Of a DNA stretch of 64,000 bases, positions 20,346-31,700 are shown in pieces; the first letter of the stretch is position 1, and each line of letters begins with the position of its first letter. A program made the translations under genes and the position numbers. Below the pieces are notes generated by a model. That model saw only the letters and a program-made list of their open reading frames with translations, ran no database searches and was not told the origin of the DNA. The DNA comes from Spongilla lacustris (Eukaryota; Porifera; Demospongiae; Spongillida; Spongillidae), in NCBI GenBank assembly GCA_949361645.1, contig OX442428.1, forward strand, positions 4,704,179 to 4,768,178, given 5' to 3'.

Positions 20346-22550
20346 TGCTTATTCTGTTGATATGCTCGAAATCACAACACATTTTCAATCCCTGGAAAAT
20401 GCAGTAATGCAGTTACATTAAACGGTTATAGTAACATCAGAAATGCCCTTGAAGTGTTTCTAATCCACGAGAACTCAAAAGCCACACCAAGAGGCAAAAA
20501 TGAAATGGAAATACATTAACCCTCCTACTGCGGAAGGCATATATATATGCCCAATAATTGCTCTCGCGTAATGCGACGGGCATATATATATGCCCGGCAG
20601 GATGATTGAACTGTAACGCCTGTTTCCGCGCGAAGCGAAGCGTTCATTACAGCATTGTTGTTTAGAACAATGACTCCCGACATCTGCATGCAATTCGCCG
20701 TGTAGCAAACTTATACCTGTCAGCCGTATTTGAATAGTAAGCCTAACTCCATTTGTAGCCCACAACAGGTGCTCGCGTCTAAGTGTCTTAAAAGCAACAA
20801 AAAGTGGTGAGATACGTTGATACTGGTATAACAACCCTTAAATGAACATGTAGGTTCCTAGAAAGCTAATTCTCAGAGTAACAAAGACTTCTCCCGTGTA
20901 AGCGTACGATAACGTACGATACGGCACGGAAACAACGTTCGCACCGTGTATGGAACACACGGGTAGCGTTAAAAAGGCATAGCGAGTGAAGCTGGGGCAC
21001 TTACCAACGTGTGTTGACGAAATAGGCAATACAGAGCACAGAGTTCTAACGAAAACGTTCCAAACGCGAGTAGCAAATAAAATCAATTACTATGCTAAAA
21101 TTCCTTTCGCAATACGTCACGTTATGAATAATTAATGAGCAGCAGCAGGAGGGTTAATCAACCATCTGTTGTACAACTCATCAGTTCTGAAATGGCTCGG
21201 CAACAATTGATTCGACGGACTGGACTTTTGCATCAGTTAAATGCTATTAAGGTCCTCTTCAGGCAATGCATTACAATCAGGGGACATTGTGAGAAGAAGG
21301 GAATCTGCTCCAATTATTATCTGCTTGGAAGGAGAACAGCGATGCTGTTAACAATTGGGTTGATGTTGGGAAGTATATGTCACATGACATAGTTAATGAA
21401 TTAGTCACAATAATGGGCCAAAAGGTACTATATCAAGTACTGTCCAAAATAAAGCAACAAAAACCTGCATGGTTTTCTATCATTGCAGATGAAGCTACTG
21501 ATGTTAATTATAGAGAACAGCTGAATATATCAATTAGATTATGTAGATGAAGAATACTGCATCAGTGAAAACTCTATTGGTCTGGTTAATCTTCCATATA
21601 CCTTTGCTGAGAGTATTTATAAAGGATATACTTCTGCGATGTGCACTCCCGTTGTCTCTCTGTAGGGGACAAGCGTATGATGGAGCTGCTGTCATGAAAA
21701 GAATTAGAAGCGGTGTTGCTACAAGAATTAAAAATGATGTTCCTCAAGCACTTCCAGTACATTGCTTTGCACTTTCTTTGAATCTCTGCCTTCAGGATGC
21801 TAGAAGGCAAATAAAATTGCTTAGGGATGCTCTTGACATTGTAAGAGAAATTGTCGAACTTGTCAATCATTCGCCTAAACGTAAGCATCTTTGCTCTGAA
21901 AAGGTACTTGAAAGTGATGGCACGTCTACTGGACAGAAGCCGCTTTGTCCAACGTGATGAACAGTGCGAGCAGTGGCGATGGAGGCTATTATAAAACAAT
22001 GAAGCGTTATTATTGAAACCATGGAAGAAGTCCACCAAACTACACATGATGAAATATGGCCTTAAATCTGGAGGCATCATTGCAGCTCTGGAAAAGTTTG
22101 AAACATTTTCTTGTTAGCAATTGGGTTATCTACTTTTTGGATGTTCCGAAAATACGTCAAAGGTGTTGCAAGCCAAAGATACAACACTTCAAGACGCTAT
22201 TACAGCAATTGCAGCGACACAGTCCTTTTACAAACGCCAGAGATCCAATGAGGCTTTTGACAGTTTTTATTATCGTATGTTAGAGAAGCCAAGTGCTTTG
22301 GAAATTGGAAAGCCAATTGTATCAAGGTACAGAAAACCACCAAAGAGATTTGGGGGTGACACGTAACATAATTTCCTTCAGCCACGTGAATATTATAGAC
22401 ATCAGTATTTTGAAGATTGTGATCTCTAATTCAACGATTGATTTCAACAAAAAGAAATCATGCAACCCGTTTTTTCAATAGAAGCAATTTTACTGAAGTC
22501 AGCTAATGGAGAAGAATGCAAAGTGGAGTTGGAAACCCTATCCAACTTGG
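20346..22550 (+). pseudogene. hAT transposase copy B (frame-broken, interrupted)
   Basis: This is a near-identical tandem duplicate of copy A, starting at the same TCTGCTTATTCTGTTGATATG word. It is interrupted at 20520-21153 by a TTAA element and resumes at TCAACCATCTGTTGTAC. It shares the TGA in PT-WT (21955-21957, followed here by a second TGA), so that break predates the duplication. It extends further than copy A, through CCACGTGAATATTATAGAC (PREYYRHQYFE) to CTATCCAACTTGG. BEL element 1 cuts it at 22550. Confidence 0.85.
20520..21153. mobile_element. piggyBac-like non-autonomous TTAA element (634 bp)
   Basis: The ends CCCTCCTACTGC and GCAGCAGGAGGG are inverted repeats (one mismatch in 12), flanked by TTAA at 20516-20519 and 21154-21157. 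Copy A of the hAT transposase keeps the uninterrupted site ACATTAATCAACC at 19106-19118. Two identical 16-bp palindromes GGCATATATATATGCC lie at 20536-20551 and 20579-20594, just inside the left end. The right end (reverse complement) shares CATTAATTATTCATAACGTGACG with the left end of the 4.4-kb element (CTAATTAATATTCATGACG...GACGTTACG). No transposase gene is present. Confidence 0.9.
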
Positions 22551-22695
22551 TGTGCGATATTGTGTTACATAACTGATTGTAATATCTCACGTGATTATTG
22601 AAATATAGTTTTTTGCCTAGAGTGACACGCAGTGACACGCTGAATCGAGCTAGTCCGAGTTTGCTCTCATTAGATAAAAGGCGAATTGTCGTACA
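22551..22695 (+). repeat. BEL-1 5' LTR
   Basis: 145 bp, TG...CA ends, contains AGATAAAAGGC near the 3' side. Confidence 0.9.
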
Positions 22696-22765
22696 TGGTC
22701 CTACAAGCCTGGAAACAGGAAAAAGAGTCTAGAATATTCGTCTTTTTGATTGATCATGGATAGCA

Positions 22766-25700
22766 ATGGGCGAACCCGGAACAAGCGACGTTCAAATTGA
22801 TCGAGACAGCGCGATAAGAAGAAAACGGATTCGAGTGGGGCAAAAGGCCTCAGCCACTCGGATCATGGCGCAAGCTCAGGAAACTATCGATGCCCCTCAG
22901 ACGAACTGCTCAGCACTTAAACGGTTTCTCTCAGTTCTCCACGAGAAAAGAGATATTATTCTCAAAATGGACGCGGAAATCCTCAACGACGTGGGTTCGG
23001 AAGAAGAAATAGTGCGCGAGATCGAAGAGGCTGACGTCTATCGTGAAAGGATAGAGATGGCGGTCATCGCCATAGAACAAGCTATTTCCGAGACTGAACA
23101 AGCTAGTCCGCTGCATATTCGACAGGGAGAGGAGTCGGCGTCTGAACCAGTGAACCAACAAGTGGACAGGCTTTCACCAGCGAACCAACTAGCGGACAGG
23201 CGTTCAATTTCTCCAACTCCAAGCGATGCGCAGGCACGTGTGGCTCTGCCCAGTCAAGTTGACAATTCACATAGTAGCCCAAAACAAGTACAGCCAGGAT
23301 CAACTACGATGAAGACGCCAAAGGTGAAACTCCCGAAGTTGACACTAAAGAAATTTAGTGGTGATCCTACTGCGTGGACCCCGTTTTGGGACTCCTATGA
23401 GTCAGCTATTCATCAAAATCCAGACTTATCGGACATCGACAAGTTCAACTACCTGCAGTCCTTGGTAGAACATTCAGCAGCAGAAGCCATTGCAGGACTC
23501 ACTCTGTCTTCATCAAACTATGCAGAAGCCATAACAGTGTTGAAGAAGCGGTTTGGGAACAAGCAGCAACTCATTAACAAACACATGGAGGCTCTACTCA
23601 GTCTGCCAGCAGTGACATCAGTTTACGAGCTTAGAAACCTTCGTCAACTGTATGATAAAGTAGAGTCACATGTCCGAAGTCTCAAGTCCATTGGAATTGC
23701 AGCCTCATTGTATGGCAACTTACTCGCTTCCATTTTGATGAAGAAGATTCCCTCTGATCTGTGTCTCATTGTAAGCCGTGAAACTGTAGAAGACAATTGG
23801 GATCTGGATTCGCTACTGAAGGTTTTGGAAAAGGAGATCGAGGCAAGGGAGAGGGCTGCAATGAATACATCTGCCCAACCAAGGAAACCAGTTCGAGACT
23901 ACTCCACTGCTGCTGCACTTCTGTCTGACACATCATCTCCCTTGTGTGCGTTCTGTGACCAACCTCACTACTCTACCCACTGCAGAGTAGTGACTGATCA
24001 TCAGAAAAGAAAACAGCTGTTGTTGAAAGGAGGAAGATGCTTCATCTGCCTGAAGAAGGGACACCTCAGCAGAGACTGTCGGTCATCTCGTGGATGCTAC
24101 AATTGTGGAGGAAGACATCATTCAAGTATATGCAAGTCACAAAGATCTGGGCCCCGAAATGCTCAGAATACAACACCTACCTCAACAGAACAACCTCAGA
24201 ATGTTAGACCGCAGATGCAACCACAGCAACACCAGACACAATCTGCTCCAGTACTATCCATGTATGTTGATGTGAAGACTCCATTGCTACTACAGACGGC
24301 AAGAGCATCTGTGTTCCAGCCAAATCGACCTTCACTCACAACAATTGTCAGGATAATTCTAGACAGTGGCAGTCAGCGCTCCTACGTCACAGATATGGTG
24401 CGGAAGAATCTTGCATTGCACACGGAACAAGCAGAAACGATCGTGATGAAAACATTTGGCTGCCATGAGAAAGTTCAGATATGCGATGTGGTGAAGCTTG
24501 CGATCAAGACTGCAACTGGAACGGATTTGGTATTACCTTTTCTGGTGGTGCCGTCCATCTGTGAACCCATTGCTGGACAACCTATCACACTAGCGAGGGA
24601 TACCTACCCTCACCTATTTGGACTGAACCTTGCAGATGATAGTGGTAGGAGTGAGAGCTTAGCCATTAGCGTCTTGATCGGAGCAGATCACTACTGGAAG
24701 TTGGCTACAGGGAGAGTCCGTCGTGGCAAGACTGGACCTACTGCTATAGAGACTGTGTTGGGATGGGTACTCTCAGGACCTGTACCAGGAATAACGTGTG
24801 GAGAAACTAGTACGAACCTTATCTCAGCTCATACTCTCAAGTTGGAAACTTCTGTTCTTCAGTGCCAAGACTGCGACTTGGATCAAAGGCTGAAGAAGTT
24901 CTGGGATCTGGAGACCTTAGGCATTAAAGAGGGTGAAATGCCAGCATATAGTCAGTTTATGGAGGGTATTACCTTCCAGGATGGCAGGTATTGCGTTCAG
25001 CTTCCATGGAAAAACCCACATCCAACTCTTCCGGATAATATCAAACTAAGTCAGCGTCGACTTTGTGGTCTTCTGAGACGTTTACGACAGGAGCCAAGTC
25101 TACTACAGCGCTATGACACAGTGATTAAGGAGCAGCTCAATGAAGGCATTGTAGAAGTGGTTCAAGACCCATGGACATCTGTTATGGAGAAGGTGCACTA
25201 CATACCTCATCACGGAGTCATACGGGATGACAAGCAGACAACGAAGTTGAGGATTGTTTATGACGCCTCTGCTAAAGAAGACGGACCCTCCTTGAATGAT
25301 TGTCTATATGCAGGGCCACCGTTCGGACAGTTCATCTTCGACATTCTGGTGCGATTTCGACTGCATCAAGTTGCCCTAGTTGCTGATATAGAGAAAGCAT
25401 TCCTGATGGTCTCTGTTGACAAAAAGGATATGGACGTCTTGAGATTTCTCTGGGTTGACAATGTCCATGCTGATCTACCCAACCTTCAGGTACTACGATT
25501 CACTAGAGTGGTTTTTGGGGTTGCCTCAAGTCCCTTCCTACTTAATGCTACACTGAGATATCACTTGGAGAAGTATAGGTCAGCTGATCCAGAAACCGTG
25601 GATAGACTTGAACGGGCACTCTATGTTGATGATGTAACGTATGGAGCTGACAGTGTGGAAGAAGCATTTGTGTTGTACACAAAGTCCAAGCTATGGTTAA

Positions 25701-28291
25701 AGGAAGGTGGTTTCAATCTTAGAAAGTTTGTCACAAATTCGTCAATGCTGCAGCGGAAGATTGATTTGCAAGAATCCTGTCCAGTTAACTGTACCGAGAC
25801 CGTGTCTCCACATCTCAGTGCCTCAGAAGAGCTGTCGTTTGCCAAGGTTGCACTTGGTGGAGATGAGTCACACCTAAAAGGCCTTAAAGTTTTGGGGATC
25901 CAGTGGAACCCTGCTGAGGATATGTTCATCTTTGACCTAAGTCATCTTTGCAAGCTGTCTATGGAGTTGGAGCCAACCAAACGAGGCATTGTTGGCATTG
26001 TGTCCAGGATTTATGATCCAATTGGCATTGTGTCGCCTGTCACAATCCAGTTCAAGATGATGTTCCAAGAGCTGTGTGCCAACCACCTAAACTGGGACGA
26101 TCAGTTGTTGGGTGAACTGCTTGTAAAGTGGAAGAAACTGTTGAGTGAATTTCAGCAAGTTGAACCCCTACGCTTTCCAAGGTGCTACTTTAGGAATTCT
26201 ACGAGGACATCGTCGTCATACATCTTAACATGGATTCGGTGATGCTTCACAACAAGCATATGCTGCTGTAGTGTATCTTTTGATCGAAACCCCTGACGGT
26301 CGTTCAACACGGTTTGTGGGCTGGCTGCACTGTTGTTGGCCAGACTGATATCTTCATTGGAGTCAGCCTTGAGGTCTGAGATAGCTTTGATGCCGTCAAT
26401 GTGCTACACTGACTCAAAGGTTGCTCTGTATTGGATTAAAGGTGAAAGTCAGGAATGGATACAATTTGTCCAGAACCGAGTCAACAAAATCCGAACCCTA
26501 GTACCAGCTCAGCGTTGGAAACACTGTTCGGGACATGATAACCCAGCGGATCTGCCTTCCAGAGGTATCAGTCTACCGGAACTGTTGAACAAGTCAGTGT
26601 GGTTCAGTGGACCAAGTTGGCTTTCCAGTCCAGTCCAGGCTTCTAGTTGTGACGAAGAGTTGATGCCGGACGAGTGCATATTGGAGATGAAGAAAAGTGC
26701 TCAACATGTGTTGTTGGTTGGTGGAGAGATTGGCACTGTTATCCAGTGTCAACGATTTAGTTCGCTTGGAAGATTGTTGAGAGTGACTGCTTACGTGCTC
26801 AAGTTCATCGCAGTTCTCAAGGTCAGAGGGTCAGTATCTGCAGGTTTATCATCGAAGGACGTCTCTGATGCTGAAGAATTCTGGATCAGGTCATCACAAG
26901 CTGTACTACTTAAAGATGTGAAGTTTCAAGTGTGGAAGACTCAGTTTGGGTTGTACTGTGACAATGAGATTTGGCGGTGTGGAGGCAGGTTGAGGAATGC
27001 CGACCTGGATGTATGTGCGAATCACCCTATCCTTCTACCTACATGGAGGTGTAAAGGAGACCCTCACTGAACTTCGTAGTCGATTTTGGATTTTAAAGGG
27101 AAGAAGTGTTGTGAAGAAATTACTCCACAAATGCGTGGTATGTAAGAAGATCGATGGAAAGCCTTATGCGTCATCACTACCACCCCCTCTGCCGGAGTTT
27201 CGGGTTACTCAGTCACCACCATTTGCGTTCACAGGTTTGGATTATGCAGGACCTCTGTACCTAAAGGGTACAGAAGACAAAGTGTGGATCTGTCTGTTTA
27301 CCTGTTGTGCCACCCGAGCACTACACTTGGACCTGGTTGTGGATATGACCACCGAAGCATTCATTCGATGCTTCAAGCGGTTTGTGGCCAGGAGGGGAAT
27401 CCCTCGAGTGATTATCTCTGACAACAGCAAAACGTTCAAGTCTGCTGACAAAGTCATTGCTGAGATTCTGAACCGTCCAGAAATTGAAGAGTTCTTTGCT
27501 GGTGTACGTGTTAAGTGGAACTTCAATCTTGAAAAAGCGCCATGGTGGGGAGGATTTTTTGAAAGACTGGTGAAGTCAACCAAGCGTTGCTTGAAGAAAA
27601 TCATTGGAACCACAAGGCTCTCTTATGAGGAACTTCAGACTGTTCTGGTAGAGGTCGAAGCCATCAGCCACTGACATATGTGTCATCGGAAGACCTTGAA
27701 GAGCCACTAACTCCATCCCACCTGCTAACTGGTCGTAGGTTAATCAGTCTACCTGATCCACAGGACTCAGAGGATGATCCTGACTACCATGCATCCCATA
27801 CCCCAGAAGTACTTACCAGACAGATGAAACACCTCACAGTCATGTTGGACCATTTCTGGAAGCGCTGGAAATGGGAGTATTTAGTGGAGCTGAGGGAGAT
27901 GCATCGCTACGCACAGAAGCCTACTACACCTCATGAACCTGTGTCTGTTGGAGATGTCGTTCTGGTATATGATGAGGACCATCCCCGAATATTTTGGAAG
28001 TTGGCAAAGGTTGAAGGTTTGCTCAAGGGATCGGATGGAGTTGTGAGGGGCACAAAGGTTCGTGTCCGGAGTGGAAATGGTTTTACAGTTTTAAAGCGTC
28101 CTGTCCAACACCTTTTTCCTCTTGAAGTGAATGTCGATGATCTAAGTGTTGCAGAAGATGTCAAGTTGAGGCTGTCTCAGCAAAAGGGCCAAGATGAAAA
28201 GGAGGTACAGGAAGAAAAGAAGGTGCGGCCAGTGAGGGCATCTGCACAAAGAGCAAGGCAGAAGATTACAGAGTGGATGAAGTCAAATTGA
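22766..28291 (+). pseudogene. BEL-1 gag-pol (degenerate)
   Basis: An open frame of 1,158 codons (22766-26242) encodes a gag-like domain (KFSGDPTAWTPFWDSYESAI, about residues 195-350) and a CCHC knuckle at residues 425-438 with a second Cys/His cluster. It continues with an aspartic protease (LDSGSQRSYV, D533) and reverse transcriptase with YVDD at residues 953-956. RNase H is then hit by a frameshift and a deletion near 26240-26330. Later frames carry GRLRNADLD, the DDE integrase (FTGLDYAGPL, ISDNSKTF, WWGGFFERLVKS) and a C-terminal domain (HFWKRWKWEYL, VGDVVLVYDED). A deletion near 27040 removes the first part of the integrase zinc finger. Another small one near 27670 breaks the end of the core. 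It is not functional as it stands. Confidence 0.95.
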
Positions 28292-28334
28292 ACTGATAGT
28301 TTGTTGACTAGTTCTCACTAGTCAAGATGGGGAG

Positions 28335-28479
28335 TGTGCGATTTTGTGTTACATAACTGATTGTAATATCTCACGTGATTATTGAAATATAGTTTTTTGC
28401 CTAGAGTGACACGTGGTGACACGCTGAATTGAGCTAGTCCGAGTTTGCTCTCATTAGATAAAAGGCGAATTGTCGTACA
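28335..28479 (+). repeat. BEL-1 3' LTR
   Basis: 145 bp, nearly identical to 22551-22695. Confidence 0.9.
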
Positions 28480-28593
28480 TTCGGTCTTTAAGAGTAATAT
28501 TGTTTTAAATACATTAGAGAAGCAACTCCCTGTTCTAATTGCCCCGTGATTCGCGTGGAGTTACCCGATGTGAAACAAGTCACTAGCGTTCAT
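28480..28593 (+). pseudogene. hAT transposase sliver between the two BEL elements
   Basis: 114 bp left between BEL-1 and BEL-2. Its last codons read QVTSVH and join across the BEL-2 target duplication to TVCDEMKAH at 34548, showing that it belongs to the hAT gene. Confidence 0.75.
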
Positions 28594-28749
28594 TGTAGAA
28601 AACGGAATATTAATTGCGTAATTATTCATTCATTGTGCGCACATGATTGTAGTAAAAATAAAATTTGTGAACAGGAACGTGCGAGCTAGCTAGCGTTTGT
28701 ATCCTCTCGGATCGCTCACGATCGCTTACATTGATTGAGTGTCTTTACA
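28594..28749 (+). repeat. BEL-2 5' LTR
   Basis: 156 bp, TG...CA ends. It includes AGTAAAAATAAAATTTG, a possible polyadenylation region. Confidence 0.9.
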
Positions 28750-28786
28750 TGGTCCTTCGAGCCGGGAAGTTATTTGAACGGCGAAC

Positions 28787-31700
28787 ATGAGTGAATCCAA
28801 GAAAGTGAAGAAGAAGCGCATTCGCGCCGGTCACAGGGCTTCAGCCACGCGAATCAGCACTCAAGCGAAATAGAATTTGGAATCCACTGAATTTAACCCA
28901 GCACAGATGAAGCAGCATGTTCAGTTCCTGAAGGATAAGTTACGTGTGATAAGTCAACTTGACGCGGAAATCGTGGATTTACTACAGACCGAAGAAGAAA
29001 CTACGCGCGAGATAGAGCAATCTGACACCTTCAAGGAAGGAATCGAACTAGCTATGATCAACTTTGAGTCCGCAGTGGCGGAGACATCTCGTACGCCAAC
29101 AAGAAACCGATCCAGCGCTAACAGCGACGTTGCAAGCGAAGAACAAGAGATAAGGACGGATATTGTGAACGAAGTGAGCAGACCTAACTCTGCTGCATCT
29201 CAATCAATGACAACCAAACCAGCTACTACGATTTCACAACACGAAAACAGTAGTGACAGGAAAACGACCCAAGCGTGCAAAGTGAAGCTCCCGAAGTTGG
29301 TACTGAAGAAATTTGACGAAGGATTCACCAATTGGTCATCGTTTTGGGATTCCTTCGAGTCATCCATACATCAGAATCCAGATTTGACTGAAATTGACAA
29401 ATTCATCTATCTAAAATCACTCCTTGAATCATCAGCTGCAGAAGTTATCAGTGGATTGACTTTGTCTTCAAGCAACTACACAGAAGCTTTATCCCTGCTT
29501 AAGAAGAGATTCGGCAACAAGCAGCACCAGATTAGCAAGCACACGGACGCTCTCATGAACTTAGAACCAGTCGTCACCTCTCGCAATCTGAAGGCCCTTA
29601 GACAACTGTACGACAAGGTCGAGTCACACATTCGCTGTCTAAGGTCTCTTGGTGTGGAGTCAGAGTCATATGGTACGCTGCTGAGCTCCGTGTTGATGAA
29701 GAGAATCCCACACGATATTTGTTTAGTAGTGAGCAGAACAGTAACCACAGATGATTGGAAGTTAGACAAATTGTTGGCAGCTGTTGGTAGTGAAATTGAA
29801 GCTAGGGAAAAGGCAGCTCAGGAAGAGGCAGAAACTTTACAGAAACCTACAAAGAATCCACCCACTACTGCAGCACTGCTCAGTACGCCAGCTCCAGCAT
29901 GTTGTTACTGTGGGGAATCACACCAGTCTTCCTCGTGCAGAACTGTACCCGACATAGATCAGAGAAGGCAATGTCTGTTAAAGATGGGAAGATGTTTTGT
30001 GTGTCTCAGGAGAGGGCACAAAGGGATTGACTGCCGATCCTCATTGAAATGTTCAATCTGCCAAGGAAGACATCTCTTGAGTATCTGCCCACGACCTAGA
30101 CAGGCGAACAACTCACAACCGGGTACTTCTCCATCTGTGCCGGCAAGTCAAAATTCATCACGAACTGTTCAAGCTCCTGCAGTTAACGGACGATCGTCAA
30201 CGATGTCCATGTATGTCAGCACCAAGACTCCAATACTGCTGCAAACTGCACGTGTGAAGGTGAATGCTCCAAATCGAGAATCCCCAGTCATTGACACTAG
30301 AATTGTATTTGATAGTGGAAGTCAAAGATCGTACATTTCCAACAAGATCTGTGAGGCACTTGGGCTCAAGGTGGAACGCAAAGAGAGGCTAGTGGTGAAG
30401 ACCTTTGGAGCAGAAGAAGGATGATCTCAAGAATGTGGTGTGGTTCGACTCAGTGTCAAGACAAAGGCAGGATCCAATGTCGTTCTGACACTACTTGCTG
30501 TATCTACAATTTGCGAGCCACTCGTAGGCCAGCCATTGACCTTTGCAACTAACCACTACTCATACCTATCAGGACTAGACATGGCACATTCAAGCGACCA
30601 AAACGACCATCTAGAGGTGGGAATCCTAGTCGGAGCTGACAACTACTGGTCCTTGATGACTGGAAGGATTCGGAAGGGAAGAACCGGACCTACTGCAGTG
30701 GAAACGGACTTTGGCTGGGTGCTCTCTGGGCCAGTGAAAGGATTGCCTACAGAAACAACTTCAGTGAACCTTCTTTCATGCCACGTACTGAATGTGGGAA
30801 TGTCGTCTCCTCACTCTGACACCAAGATGGAACAGATACTGCATAGTTTTTGGGACCTAGAAACACTTGGTATAAAATCTCAAGAAGGATCGGTGTACGA
30901 CAACTTCATGCGTACCATATCATATGAGGATGGAAGATATTGTGTAAGCCTACCTTGGAAGGATCCTAATCCTCTACTGCCGGATAACTTCAACCTCTGT
31001 CAAGCAAGATTGTTTGGTTTGATACGAAGACTAAAGCAAAGCCCACACATTCTTCTGGAGTATGACCGAATCATTCGTGAACAAATTGCACAAGGGATTG
31101 TTGAAGTTATGGGTGATGCGGCACGAAGTCCTACTGGAAGGCTGCATTACTTCCCGCACCACGGCGTCATTTGGGAGGACAAATCGACTACCAAACTGAG
31201 AATAGTCTTTGATGCGTCAGCACGTAGCGAAGGTCCTTCACTTAACGATTGTCTCTATACTGGACCATCCTTTGGCCAAAACATTGCAGAGATCTTACTC
31301 AGGTTTTGCCTGTTTCCAGTGGCCTTGGTAGCAGACATCGAAAAGGCTTTCTTAATGGTTTCTGTTGTGAAGGAAGACAGGGATGCACTAAGGTTCCTCT
31401 GGTTGGATAATATCAGTAGTGATTGCCCCAGTGTTCAAGTGCTACGGTTCATTAGGATCGTATTTGGTGTTTCAGCAAGCCCATTCTTGCTTAATGCTAC
31501 GATCAAGCGGCACATTGAGGGCTATCAGTCTGAAGACAGTGGTTTTGTGGAGAAATTCCAACGGTCCATATATGTAGACGATGTCACATTTGGAGCAGAA
31601 AGTGCAGAGAAGGCGTTCAAGTTGTACCAGCAGTCTATGCTTTGGTTAGCCAAAGGTGGATTTAATCTTCGAAAATTTGTCACAAACAGTCCAGAACTGC

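Larger units (their letters stand above)
22551..28479 (+). mobile_element. BEL/Pao LTR retrotransposon 1
   Basis: The 145-bp LTRs 22551-22695 and 28335-28479 start TGTGCGAT and end GTACA. They differ at four positions that I can see. TGGTCCTACAAGCC follows the 5' LTR as a primer-binding site, and GATGGGGAG precedes the 3' LTR as polypurine tract. The flanks CTTGG and TTCGG do not form a clean 5-bp duplication. It interrupts hAT copy B. Confidence 0.95.
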
